Below, in pieces: positions 22,721 through 34,217 of a stretch of DNA of 64,000 nucleotides. The notes under the pieces are model-generated. The model was given only the letters and a program-made list of their open reading frames with translations, was not told the origin of the DNA and searched no databases. The position numbers and the translations under genes were made by a program. This stretch comes from Zanthoxylum bungeanum (lineage: Eukaryota > Streptophyta > Magnoliopsida > Sapindales > Rutaceae): positions 62,001 through 126,000 of the forward strand of contig SKCR01029077.1 of NCBI GenBank assembly GCA_019454045.1. The letters run 5' to 3'. Positions within the stretch are counted from its first letter, which is position 1. Every line of letters begins with the position of its first letter.

Positions 22721-24632
22721 ATGGGGCCGAGAGAGAGGGAAAGAGAACGAGAGATGCTGATCCCAGTTGCAGGAAACCCTAAAAATGGAGACTCCACATC
22801 TTCACCCCCTTCTTCATCACCCTCTCTTGTTTCCACTCCTCGCCACCACATCTCTGGTCGCGAGGTCTGCTTTAAATTTTGCAATTACTGATAATGCTTA
22901 GGGCGTTAGTATTTTATAAAATAATTGCACTCGTATTATAATATATATATATATATATATACACACACGTGCGCGTGCGCTATGTGTGATTATTTCTTGA
23001 CATTGGCATCCATGATAATCATTAGAAATAATTTTTGAATATGAACCCAAGACAATCATAGCAAAATGAATTTTTAGGGATTTTATAAGAGTTTCTAGAC
23101 TATACGATCTCTTTAATAATAATAATAATAATAATAAAGATTTTCAACATCTTTAATTTTGATTTAAATTTAGAGATTTTAACCGTTGTTTTGTCCCTAG
23201 GACCAATCCGGTGACAGATAGAACTTTTGAAATATGAGCGGATCCATTTTAATAAGGGCCCCAATTTTTTTTGTTTAATTTAACAGTAACATTGTGCTTT
23301 GTGTCTAGGCATTTTCTAAAGTCCTTCGCAGCTGGGCTTCAAAGAAGTTCATGACAGGATGGTAAGTGAGTCTGTCATTTTCTTTGCGTCAATCTTAGAT
23401 ATTTATTCACCAGATTATGAGGCCAAAGAGTTGTTTAAAAGATAATTTTTTTTTACTCATCATGCATGTGTACTCTTATAAACACATAAATTATTTAACT
23501 CTGTGTGAGTGGTAGGAAGAGTATTGATACTTAAATTTCTTGCTTTCATTGTGAGAGGAATTGACAAACTTTTATTTTTATCTTTTAACAACTCTTGACT
23601 TTAGTTTATTGGTGGTTCGATTTTTAAGAGAATGCAGACATCTATAGTTTTGATGTTAGATTTTAGAGCTTAATGAAATAATGCTTTCAAGAAAATTAAG
23701 ATTTATATCGTCGACCCACCTAGTGGGAAAAAGCTTTATTTGACATGATAGAAGCTTGGTTTGGTTGCAGTGTGATTCTTCTTCCGATAGCCATTACATT
23801 TTACATCACATGGGCTTTAATTCGTTTTGTGGATGCTATCTTCTCACCAGTCTATGAACAGCTAGGGATCAATGTCTTTGGTGAGTTCAGTAATTAACCT
23901 CTCTTTATACAATATAGCAGTTTTAACAGAAAAACCTACCAGTAAGAGTTTTCGAATCCCATCACTAATTATTTGTCATCCTTCAGGTCTCGGATTTGCT
24001 ACTGCAATCCCTTTTACCTTTTTAGTTGGCATTTTCATGTCATCATGGTTAGGTGCTTCTGTTCTCACTCTTGGGGAATTGTTCATAAAGAAAATGCCAC
24101 TTGTTAGCTACATTTACTCTGCTTCAAAGCAAATTAGTAGAGCAATAAGACCAGGTAATTAAAGTATTAAACCCATTAACAATTTAACAAATTTATTCGA
24201 TCTTCTTCCTCATGATCACCATATTAACATCATCACTAGCTTCATGTAGTACAGATCAGAATTCTCATGCCTTCAAGGAAGTGGCCATCATAAGACACCC
24301 TCGAATCGGAGAATATACATTTGGATTCATTACATCAATAGTTGTTCTTCAAACAAGAAGTGGTGAAGAAGAACTCTGCTGTGTTTATGTCCCCACCAAC
24401 CATCTCTACTTGGGGGATATATTTCTCATCAGTTCCAATGATATTTTGAGGCCTAGTTTGTCCGTTCGAGAAGGAATTGGTATGATTTTCCAAACTTGAA
24501 ATTCAAGCAAACATATCTTCCATTGGTATAGTTTTTTTAAGTTTTGATTTTGCTTTTGGTGCAGAAATTGTTATCTCCCTGGGAATGTCAATGCCTAAAA
24601 TATTAACTACGACAACAAGAACGAAAGTGTAA
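22721..24632 (+). CDS. LCV3: LIKE-COV (DUF502) membrane protein
   Basis: Six coding exons with GT-AG introns: 22721-22864, 23309-23361, 23771-23880, 23987-24154, 24255-24479, 24565-24632. They give 768 nt, 255 aa, phases consistent throughout. Exon 2 encodes SWASKKFMTGC; exon 3 a first membrane segment (VILLPIAITFYITWALI); exon 4 a second (AIPFTFLVGIFMSSWLG) followed by YIYSASKQIS; exon 5 EVAIIRHPRIGEY and CVYVPTNHLYLGD; exon 6 the end GMSMPKIL. This is the whole DUF502 domain of the CONTINUOUS VASCULAR RING/LCV family. Arabidopsis COV1 limits vascular tissue in stems, and family members are Golgi/endomembrane proteins. Wording is closest, from memory, to LCV3. A second ATG at 22754 is an alternative start. 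The C-terminus is slightly shorter than usual. Confidence 0.93.
22941..22980. repeat. (AT)n(AC)n(GTGCGC)n in LCV intron 1
   Basis: Compound microsatellite in the first intron. A separate (AAT)n run lies at about 23115-23138 in the same intron. Confidence 0.9.
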
Positions 24633-25057
24633 TGTTGGAGATTATTTTTTTCCTCGTGAAATAAATATATTATGAAGAGGCTTACATGTTTTATTAATAG
24701 GCGAAACAGACAAAGTTTAATTAGCAACAGTAAGATTTTAAATTGTTGCAACAGGATGAAAGCATGTTCTTATAGTTTATGCCAGCCAATATTGGATTGT
24801 AGATTGTGAATGCTTTACATTTTTATGTCATCTTGTGTTGTGGTAAATAACTATAGCAAATAATATTATTGTATGTCATGCGAGGATGGTGAAAACTTAA
24901 TAAGTTGGCATTGACATAAATAATAAAAGACCGATGAGAAGAAAAAAGAAGGCGTTAAGAGGCCCTCTACTTTGGGACTTTATGTTCATAATGATGTCAT
25001 GCTTGTCACAAGAGTATGGTGGATTAGATGTATCTTTAGTTCATATATAACTAGCAA
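24633..25057. other. 3' flank of the LCV gene
   Basis: Contains the likely 3' UTR (AT-rich, with ATAAATA and AATAAT words as possible polyadenylation signals). No coding signal. Confidence 0.4.
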
Positions 25058-25108
25058 TCCTTCTCGGTCCTCTCGTACTAGGGAAAGGTCCTCTCCATGT
25101 GCTCTAAT
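25058..25108 (-). other. plastid 23S rRNA fragment (nuclear copy)
   Basis: The - strand contains GAGAGGACCTTTCCCTAGTACGAGAGGACC-type sequence, split here as GGACCTTTCCCTAGTACGAG plus AGGACCGAGAAGGA. That is the conserved 3' part of plastid 23S rRNA with a few substitutions. It is only about 50 bp and in no operon context, so it is transferred DNA, not a gene. Identification is from memory of plastid rRNA. Confidence 0.7.
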
Positions 25109-25126
25109 TCATTATTTGGATTCGGA

Positions 25127-25240
25127 TATAGGAGGCGATGGTTTACCCTGTGGCGGATGTCAGCGGTTCTTTTCCTTGTACGAATCCTATTTCAATGGGA
25201 ACTTGATGAGTCGATCCTGGGTCGCGAACAGTGATTTGAT
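25127..25240 (+). other. plastid rRNA-spacer and ycf2-like fragments
   Basis: GGCGATGGTTTACCCTGTGG and GCGGATGTCAGCGGTTC resemble spacer sequence of the plastid rRNA operon. After it, TTTCAATGGGAACTTGATGAG corresponds to the ycf2 phrase SQWNLMS, and the next bases encode SWVANSDLIDD, like another ycf2 phrase. The pieces are not neighbours in plastid DNA, so this is a mosaic insertion. Assignments are from memory. The frame open over 24972-25298 is a by-product. Confidence 0.5.
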
Positions 25241-25456
25241 TGATGATCTCGAACGAGCAATCGAAAAGATTCTAGAGCATCCTCAGATGTTTTATTAAGG
25301 TTAATAAGACAATGATTCAGGATAGAGTGTCAAAGAATTCATATAACCAACCCACCTCCTAATGAAAACAAGATTTTTTTTTGGTTTAATTTAGCTTGTG
25401 TTATGCTAAATATGTTCTGATAAGATTAAAGTGGTCTATTGACAAATACCAAGTCT

Positions 25457-25753
25457 TAGAGATGGCCACGATTACGGTTCGGAATCGAAACCACACCGTA
25501 ACAAACCCAAACCAGTGTGACCGTTTCGATTAGGTTAAACTGTATCTAAATCGGTCACCACCGGTTCGGCTACGGTTTGTAAAAATTCGTAATCAAACCG
25601 TAATCGTAACCGATTCCGATTTGTATTATTATTTTTATTTCTTAAAGTAAAAAAGCGGTTAACCTAACCGAATCGTACGATTTCCGTACGATTATGATTT
25701 ATTCACCTTACGGTAACTATACGGAAACTGTAACTGTACTGTGGTCACCTCTA
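25457..25753. mobile_element. hAT-type MITE
   Basis: 297 bp with terminal inverted repeats TAGAGATGGCCAC (left) and TAGAGGTGACCAC (right, reversed), 11 of 13 matching. An 8-bp target duplication flanks it: CCAAGTCT (25449-25456) and CCAAGTCC (25754-25761). The TAGAG(G/A)TGGC terminus and 8-bp duplication are hallmarks of hAT. The interior is built of CGGTTACGGT-like words and has no ORF, so it is non-autonomous. Confidence 0.85.
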
Positions 25754-26034
25754 CCAAGTCCTATTAAATGAGTGGTCTATAATTGTAAAGCTGTAATATT
25801 TGACATAATTTATCACACGAATGGTTCCAATTCGAAGAAAACACATTAAATATTAAAATGTAGGATAATAATGTTATAAACCAAAAATGCGATGGATTGC
25901 TCCACAAAAACTCTCCTGCTTTATGAGAAGCAGTACGACGTCGTTTAAAGATTCCAACCTAACATGAAAATTACTTACGAAACCTTATCTCCTGTTGATT
26001 CCCCAGTCCCACTGCATTTTCACAGTAACAATGT
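25754..26034. other. spacer without recognised features
   Basis: About 280 bp of AT-rich sequence between the MITE and the tandem duplication. Nothing recognised. Confidence 0.5.
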
Positions 26035-26417
26035 TATTTTTCCCGATGTACCCGTCCAATTTTATTCCCAGATAAATAAAATTATTCTACAAAGTAAATT
26101 TATTTTTGCGTGGATCCGCATAATCGAGCTTTATTTTACACGTGGCCACACACCCATTGCCACGTGACAACTTTAGTCCCCATCTACTCTTTTTTGCCTT
26201 TAGGCACTCTGTCCTCTGTTAGAGGACAAAGTGCTATTTTTCCCGATGTACCCGTCCAATTTTATTACCAGATAAATAAAAATTATTCTACAAAGTAAAT
26301 TTATTTTTGCGTGGATCCGCATAATCGAGCTTTATTTTACACGTGGCCACACACTTGTTGCCACGTGACAACTTTAGTCCCCACCTACTCTTTTTTGCCT
26401 TTAGGCACTCTGTCCTA
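26035..26417. repeat. 200-bp tandem duplication with G-boxes
   Basis: Two copies (from 26035 and 26235), period exactly 200 bp, beginning TATTTTTCCCGATGTACCCG. They differ at only a few positions; the second is cut short by the C2 LTR. Each copy has two CACGTG cores in ACACGTGGCC and GCCACGTGAC about 20 bp apart. Confidence 0.9.
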
Positions 26418-26953
26418 TGTTAGGGGATCATGGGGTGAAATATGCACACAAATAAAATGAAATTGAGAACAATTATTAGTTTGAGAGGCGTTGTCTATCG
26501 TATAACAATACAATAATAATTATGAGACTTAGTCTATCATAAATATTAACAATAAAATAAATCAATTAGATACAGATTTAAGGTGGTAAAACCCTCAATG
26601 TGAGGGAAACATACACATGAAAATGTAGAAGGATTTTACTATAGTGGAAAGAATTTTACAACTTCTCTCGAAACACAAGAAGTGAACAATCTCTTAGAAT
26701 ATGAGAATTACAACTCTCTCACAAACTCTTAAGAAGAAAAAATATTTTTCTCTATTAGAATACAAAGAATTTGGTTGATAATGGAATGAAGAAAAAGTAA
26801 TGAAATGAAACTTCTATTTATAGGCATTAGATTCACTGTAAAAATAGTGAATTTTAAATTTTTATTGTTTTCTTTTTATGCATATGAGACCCACCCACAT
26901 AATTAATATATTTTTTATTATCAATTATTGCACATTCGGTGTAATAATTAATA
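26418..26953 (-). repeat. copia C2 3' LTR
   Basis: 536 bp, reverse-oriented copy of the LTR at 34740-35280: TGTTAGGGGATC (+) equals the LTR end GATCCCCTAACA, and shared blocks include CCCTCAATGTGAGGG / CCCTCACATTGAGGG and the TATA region. The outer TG of the U3 end has mutated to TA. Confidence 0.85.
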
Positions 26954-27311
26954 ATTTTCTCAATCAGTTTCCACACTATCCGTTCTATTTTGCTGTCTTC
27001 AAGTTGTTCACGTTTCTGCTAAGCCATAAGAGGATCTACACCATGCAAACTTGTCTGTATTGATAGACTTGGTCATTACATATGCAAGGTTCTCATTGGT
27101 GTGTACCTTTAATAAGTCAACACTGCCTTCTTCCATTACTTCTCGAACAAAGTGGTATTGTACCCATATATGCTTTGTTCTTGAATGAAATGTTAGATTT
27201 TTTGCAATATACAAAACACTCTGACTGTCACAAAATAATGGAATCTTCTATTGTTTGTGCCTGAGCTCATCCAATAAACTTTGAAACCAAATAGATTTCT
27301 TACAGGCTTGT
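26954..27311 (-). pseudogene. copia C2 RNase H C-terminal part
   Basis: - strand: KKSIWFQSLLDEL, IPLFCDSQSVLYIAKN, HSRTKHIWVQYHFVREV, NLAYVMTKSINTDKF. These are the last 90 or so residues of a Tork/Tnt1-like RNase H, ending just before the 3' LTR. It starts exactly at ACAAG (27311-27307). The missing upstream part of the protein ends at ACAAG at 39022-39026, on the other side of the proposed inversion. In-frame stop present. Confidence 0.85.
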
Positions 27312-27478
27312 TGTGGGAACACAAACTGGGCGACGCATGCTGTTCCGGGCTTGCGGCCCGGTTGGGAGTACGGAGTAGCCCGCGGGGGACTAAACCGGAG
27401 AATAATGGAGTCGCCACCCGGTGTGAACCGGGACAAAGATTTAAGGCCGCACTCACCCCTCGTAAGGGATGAGCACTT
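27312..27478 (-). repeat. terminal piece of solo-LTR-like element D
   Basis: A GC-rich 167-bp segment, unlike anything around it. On the - strand it includes GGGTGGCGACTCC and CCGGGCCGCAAGCCCGG and ends ...GTTCCCACA next to the ACAAG duplication. Its counterpart, the start of D, is at 39027. It stops abruptly where copia C1 sequence begins (about 27478). Confidence 0.7.
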
Positions 27479-29410
27479 AAGTTATCATCACCATGAGTCT
27501 TCCAAAGCTCATGCTCTACTATTTGCTCAACTCCGGGCTCAGGCCCGAGATGTTTCTCTATCAAATAGAATAACTTCTCAGTTCCCAGGACTATCCTGAG
27601 GTTTTATTCCCAATTTGAAAATTGAAGCCGCTTAAAGACATTTTCACCCGGGATTATGTTTTAAACGCTAATATTTCAGTTATCTTGATTCCAATAGTCC
27701 AACTATCCAATCAACGATTTCAGGTACAATAGAATATAATGATTACTATAGTCTAACTATATAATCAACTACTATTTGATTGGTTAAATTCAAATATATT
27801 TGATTACTATAATCCAATTATATAATCAACTATAAATGAAGTAGTTTGAATACAGTCCAACTGTTTAATTAAAACAACAATTGAATATTAGTCCAACTAA
27901 TATATTTATATTTAAATAATGAAGAAAAATGAAATGAGCGCGTATTGGCAACCAATTAATTATCTTTGATTAGGTCTCATCATACACCTTAAGCATGCAT
28001 TCTAAAAGCATAATAAGGCGCGAAAAATAAATTAATAATGATATGCGGATGGATATCTCACAAATTGTTCATAGAACAAATCACTTCATTTCCTCTCCTC
28101 GGCTAGCACTATTCTAACTTCTACCCAATTACATAATACATCAAATAAACCTCATTACATTGAGGGGAATATGTGAGAAGAGAATTACAAAGAATCGAGA
28201 GATAAAGGCTGGACACGCAGGTTCAATTTAATAAATTCTAAATTTATTATAATAATTTCCAAAATTGCCCTCACACATCTAATATCCATCCGATATACAT
28301 TATTCATACAACACATCCATGTATTCACACAAATCATGTTATTCAATCAATCTAATCCAATTAATTAATCTTTGAATAAAGTGATCATCCAATGTTCAAA
28401 CAACGATTTGATTTGCGCGAGTCCAACTCGTTTAAGAATAAGTACTCAAAGTACGAATTCTTGAATTATATCGAACTACAATTTTAAATCCAATTTATTT
28501 TGTATTCAATACTAATTCTTTATTTAATTCCAAATTAAATAATTACATTTTTAATGCGTCTTTACGACTTAGATTCTAAATCTAATCTTAATGGGTCTCA
28601 AAGCCCAATTAACATCCAATGTCAATTTAATTAAAGTCCAATGGGCTTTCAATTAATTTATCAAGGCATGGACTTTGGCAACCAAAGCCCAATAAGGAAT
28701 CACCATTTGCCACAAAATTAATTTTGGTCCATTAGGCACAATTAATTATTTAAAGGCCCATATATTATATTTGGACTTAATGGAATGGTTTAGGCCCAAT
28801 TTGGATCCAATTCAATTGTCCTTCACTAACTTGGCCCAACCAAGCCAATTAGGCCCAAATACAACAATTTTAGCCCAATTCCAAATTAAGCCTAACTAAT
28901 TAAATTTTAATATTCCAAAAATCACAATTTAATTAATTAAAGTGTATTGCACTAATTAATTATTTAAATTAACATTTCTAAAATATCAATTTAATTAATT
29001 AATCATGCATTATTATATTCAACACATGTCCAACATTATTGAAACAAAATCAACTCATTTTCATGCTATAATGGTCACAACAATTATGGATTTTTTCCAT
29101 TAATTTTGATTTCAATCCAATTAAATCACAAATCAATTTATCCATGCATTTTAAACACATCCAATGGTTTAAAAAACAAAAAATCACAATGACCTAGGGT
29201 TTTACCACATTCGGCCAAGCTAATATTTTTGGGGAAAATTAATCCAATTAATTTTTCATCAAATTGATCATGCACAACTCTAAGTTAACATTATCTAAGC
29301 ATACTCAAACAAACAATTTGATCAAATCATGCTCAAATCAAAAATACTCAAATTTTAGATTAAGAACCCTAATTTCATTTCATGTTTAATTTAGGCTCTG
29401 ATACCATTTT
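27479..29410 (-). pseudogene. C1 copy 2, 5' internal part
   Basis: Matches 10040-12687 of C1 copy 1 in the same orientation (e.g. CATGCTCTACTATTTGCT, TCCAATGTCAATTTAATTAA). It is leader sequence with little coding content. A perfect tRNA-iMet primer site (29394-29406, TGGTATCAGAGCC on the - strand) joins it to the 5' LTR. The rest of this element lies at 41786-47170 in opposite orientation. Confidence 0.85.
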
Positions 29411-31361
29411 TGGGTTCTCAAAGAACAAAATCCAAGATAATTAAGCATAAAATGATGTGAATAGGCAAATAAGTAGCGGAAATACTTACATTGAACGGAT
29501 TGGATGTAGGTGGAGAGTTCAAAACTTTTCCTTTGAGAAGTTGCTCCAAGCTTTCTTTGAATTGTATGTGGAGCTTCCAAGCTTGTTCTTGAATTCCAAA
29601 CTCAAGGGTTAGTGTCCCTAACACCTTTGAATGACTCCTTTGATGTGCTAGCGTTATTGATTTTTGAATTAAAAATCAAAGGAAATGAACCATAGGTTCA
29701 CGCCCAAGAAGAGAAAAATTGGCCAATGTTCAAGCCAATTGCAAGGAATGAGAGAGAGAGATTTTTGTGATTTTTTTGACTTATTATTTGATTTTCAAAA
29801 ACTCAAAAAACATATATAAAAAATAATCAAAGTTGGTAAAAGTCTATCATAAATCAAGCTAAAGTGTTTTACAAGTCATCAACTACCAACAACTCCTATC
29901 AACCAAAAAGTTTGACAAAGTTGACAAGATGATGTGACTTGTGGTGGGCCCCACTTGATTCAAAATGCGAGTGGGCCCGCAAAACACATTCCGGGCTCGG
30001 GTTCGTTAATTCTGAATTAACGAATTTTTCCGTCGCGACTTAATTAAATCAAATTTAATTAAATAATTATGCCTAGCAAAATTACTATTAAAGTCGCTCG
30101 CGAATTAATTCTAAATTAATTCGTTTGCCCGAATTAAAATCCAATTTTAATTCCGTTATGAAATCTAATTTCATTTAATATATCGAATATATTATTTTAT
30201 TGATTAATTTCGAATTAATCGTTCTCTCTCTATTAATTGAATTTTATCCCAGATAAAATTATCGTCGTAATTAATCCTAGATTAATTTTCTCTCTCTTCT
30301 AATTAATCCCAGATTAATTATGTTCGAGTCATACGTCATCGGTGAATCTTCGGGAAGCGACCCATGAGATCCCTGGATATGTTGGCAGTAAATTCGGTCG
30401 TCGGACTATCCGAACACATACGTACCTGGTACCACATTCTTACCGATTTACAAGACATGGTTGGCTTCTAGCAAAGCGCCGTGCCTACCCAATTCTCCAG
30501 AAATATTCTTTTAAGGAATATGTAATCTATGTCAGGCGTAGTATACACAGTATTGCGTATTACGATCCAGTATCGATATCATATGCTAGGCCTAGGGTTG
30601 GAATTGTGTCTGCCCCGTACGAAGCATATATCAGATCTCTGGTAATTAGTCTCTATAATCGGATAATCATGACCTAGTCATATTATCCCGATGACTGCAG
30701 TACTAAAGAGTACTAGTTTCGTATCCTATGTGATCATCATCTCCATATGACTGGAGTGATACTTTCATCTTGACATCACATCCAATACATTACGATTCTC
30801 AGTATACCCAGAAGAGGCGTACACAGAACCTGTTAAAGCCTCAGACGACCAAAACCAAAGTATACTGATTGTCCCAAGTATTAGCGATGCAAGTCTCAAG
30901 TTAAGACCAAATACACCTACCCTGATTCGGATTCTCATAGACACATAGTCATACTACCAATGGGATTCCGAGGGGTCTATCCAGAGCGAAGCTGTTTCCG
31001 TACCATCGGTAAACACAACCTCTAATCACACTTGCATAAGTATCAAATACTTAAATATATGAGAACTATGCCGTTATGCTCCCACAACGCGCACAAGTGC
31101 AATACTAGTCTATTCTGCATTATCGATGTCCAGTCTCGATAATACTATGATTAGAGATATTTAATGATTAAACCTTAGTGGAATAATATTGTCTCATATC
31201 TTATTAATCTGTTACTATTCATATGGACTTTTATCATTTATATATCTTGGTAATCTAATTACAAATGATAAAAGAGCAATTTCCTTTGTCACATAGTTAA
31301 TTTATACAACAACGACATGTTCTGTACAAATAGTGATGCTATGGGTCATAATTATCCAACA
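29411..31361 (-). repeat. C1 copy 2, 5' LTR
   Basis: 1951 bp; on the - strand TGTTGGATAATTATGACCC...TTGAGAACCCA. Partner of 45234-47170. Its outer flank TTGCC (31362-31366; GGCAA on the - strand) is the target duplication also found at 47171-47175. Confidence 0.9.
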
Positions 31362-31928
31362 TTGCCTACGTCCATTCCCACAACTTACACCGAGTTTTCC
31401 GTGACTCACTCGCAACCAAGATTTTTGTCCCATAGGTTCACTCTAAACTTCACAGTAAGAGTTTTCCAATTGTTCACTCTCAAACCTTTACAATGAGTTT
31501 TATCTCTATGCTTACTCATAACTTTTACACAAATCATCATTTTGAATATATCCACTTAACAAGGGATTTAACTACCACAAGTGTTTGAATAATGAAGATT
31601 AAAGTACAACATGGACATTCACAAAAGATAAGAAAATTTAAGGATGTGAGTTGCTAACCCAAGAATTGTAAGCTCACTACAAACGATCAAGAAGGTGTAA
31701 TGTATGAGCTTTGATTATGATGAGAATGTATGATCAAGAAGATTTAGTAAACTCTTTATTTTTACCTTATAGAAAATTGTATGAAGGTGTTAGAATTAGG
31801 CAAAAATGAAATTGGGGCTCAATATATAGTGAAGGTGTAAAACTGCTCATGTTCTTTGTCTGAGACCGGTATGCCTTTTATAGAGGCCCGTATGTCGGTC
31901 CTGCGAAATATAACAGCTATATTACTGT
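31362..31928 (-). repeat. C3-type LTR fragment
   Basis: Aligns by eye with 20945-21475 of the C3 LTR (ACTTACAACGAGTTTTCCGTG/ACTTACACCGAGTTTTCCGTG, GAAATTGGGGCTCAAT, GACCGGTATG). C1 copy 2 inserted in it. The remaining part is at 47171-47340 in + orientation. Confidence 0.8.
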
Positions 31929-32349
31929 CGGGGCGGCTGTGGGACCCCTAGGGTCGGATCAGTGCCCCACATAGCGGAAATGGGTCTAACCAATGGTAAT
32001 TAAGCATGAGTGTATTTTTGAATATTTTAATGGAATATTTTAATGGAATATTGTATTTCATTACCAGTGTATAGGAAAAAACTGAAGATAAATCAGAGTC
32101 CGGAAAAACCAAATCGGAAGAATCGGATTCTGCACACTGGTGCGCGCGCTTGTGTGTGCACTACATGCAGCGCTAGATGCATGCAGAATGATAAACACTG
32201 AAAAATGTACATTTATTAAAAGGAAAATTAATCATTTTACACTTGTAGTTTCATTAATCTCCTTAATTTAGCATATTTGTAAAATAATTATTATATTTAT
32301 GTTTTATATATTTTTATTGTGATTTTTATTTCTTGTGTATGTAAAATAC
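31929..32349. other. unassigned repeat-like sequence
   Basis: Contains a short GC-rich patch (31929-31975), a 16-bp tandem repeat AATATTTTAATGGAAT (about 32024-32056), and at 32207-32330 the second copy of the dispersed repeat seen at 2497-2625. No coding signal. Confidence 0.5.
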
Positions 32350-32756
32350 TGCTTTGGAAGTTAAACGTGAAAAATTGATATGAAATATGAACTCAAGGAC
32401 CCAGAAATCCGAAAAGAGTGTAACAGCAAAATTCAAATCGAACTTGGAAAACATTCACCATGTTTAGATTACTAACTTCAGACTTAAATCCGCAGCTATG
32501 GATAAACCGCAAACAAAGTACCCGTTTTATTTGCTCTCTATGGACTATTTTAGATTACTAACTTCAGAATTAAATCCTATTGTGTATGACACTCAAATAC
32601 TAAGTCTGAATGCACATGAGTAATTTAGGGTAAACAAGATAATTCACAATATGTGATATTAAACAAACACTTTGATAAATGAATAATATATCATTTTATT
32701 TCGTAAAAAATAATTTCGTTTACATTACATGAAGCTCTAGGGCATATATCCCAACA
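32350..32756 (-). repeat. solo LTR C4 (copia type)
   Basis: 407 bp; on the - strand it begins TGTTGGGATATATGCCCTAG, a very common plant copia LTR start, and ends ...CTTCCAAAGCA. A 5-bp target duplication AATAC flanks it (32345-32349, 32757-32761). No internal sequence, so it is a solo LTR. Confidence 0.85.
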
Positions 32757-32761
32757 AATAC

Positions 32762-34217
32762 TGGATGACTTGCTTTACTATAAAGAAAACCTGGTACTCA
32801 GTACTACTTCAGATGTGAAACAGAAGGTTATGGCAGATATGAATGCTACAACATATGGAGGGTATAGTGGGGTTAGAAAGACTCTCAAGAGAATTCAGAG
32901 CAGTTTCTTCTAGAAGGCATGAAATCAGATATTCAGTCGTTTATTGAACAATGTGGTGTATGTCAGTAAGTTAAATATGTTACTACAAGTCTTCAAGGCT
33001 TAATCTAACCTTTGCCTATCCCAAAACAACCATGGGAAGATATTTATATGGATTTCATTATTGGATTTCCAAATTCCACAGGTTACACAACCATCTTGGT
33101 GGTGGTAGACAAGCTTAGTAAATACTTTCATTTGGGGGCTCTAGCAATACACTTCACTGCTCCAATGGTAGCTCAACTTTTTATTCAATTAGTTTGCAAG
33201 CTACATGGCTTTCCCAGAACTATAGTCTCATACACAGACCCAATCTTTCTCAGCAAGTTCTTTAGGGACTTGTTTCAAGCAGCATGTACTAAGTTAGCCA
33301 CCAGTAGTGCCTATCATCCTCAATCTGATGGCCAGACAGAGGTGGTGAATAGATGCATTGGTCAATATTTGAGATGTTTTGCCTCTGATTGTCCTAAAAA
33401 ATGATATGTGTTTCTTCCATGGGCAAAATTCTGGTAGAACACCTCATGCCATGACAGCACCGGTATGACTCCCTTTCAAGTGGTATATGGATGATCATCG
33501 CCTACTATACTCATGTATGTGAGGGGTAGCTCCAACTTAGAGGCCCTGGATTTTGATTTGCTGGATTTTGATTTACACAAGGCCCAAGCTCGCATGAAAA
33601 TCAGTACAGAAAAACATAGATTAGATAAGAAATTTGCAGTTGGAGATTGGGTTTAGGCCAAACTCCAACCACATCGGCAACAGACTCAGCATGAGGTACT
33701 ATGGCCTCTATTTGGTCTTGAAATGCATTGGTCATGTTGCCTATATATTACAGTTACCTCAGGCTTCCAAGGTGTACCTTGTTTTTCATGTTTCTCAATA
33801 TAAAGCTTATAAATCCTCTACTGAAGCCATTGAATCAACCATCAAACATCTGTCTGACATTACTAATGGATTTTTCTACAACCCTTAAACATCCTCAATC
33901 ATCGGACTGTCATCAACGGCGCTCTACGCAGTCATCAAGTATTAGTGCAGTGAGATCAATTGTCAGTTGAAGAATTAACTTCGGAAGACGTCTCTGCCTT
34001 TCAACAGGCATTTCCTGACTTCGACCTTGAGGACAAGGTCCATTTTAATGAATGAGGCAATGATAAGGTCCAGGATGTAAGATCTGTGGCTGAAGGCATG
34101 AGTGAAGGTGAATCTCACTGGCCACACCAGCAAGTCCAGCCAGGTAAGATCGTAGCTCATGCAAACATAAGCAGATCAGATAGACTTAGAAGGAAGCCTG
34201 CCAAACTAATCACGTAA
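32762..34217 (+). pseudogene. Ty3/gypsy integrase and pol C-terminus
   Basis: Begins in the zinc-binding domain (EQCGVCQ) and continues into the integrase core (33012-33404, open 130 codons: [54 protein letters not shown]). The first catalytic Asp and the Glu are present. Broken C-terminal text follows (AKLQPHRQQ, GPFxx-like, FDLEDKVHFNE.GNDK), ending RRKPAKLIT near 34217. Stops and shifts in several places. No LTR of this element is seen. Confidence 0.85.

Noticed and set aside
25058..25108. Functional rRNA gene
   Set aside because: Only about 50 bp match and no flanking rRNA.
24972..25298. 108-codon ORF downstream of LCV as a gene
   Set aside because: It is built from plastid-like fragments, partly antisense rRNA; the open frame is accidental.
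27193..27599. Overlapping GC-rich ORFs around 27200-27600
   Set aside because: They span the junction of C2, D and C1 fragments; no protein family, and frames are open on both strands because of GC content.
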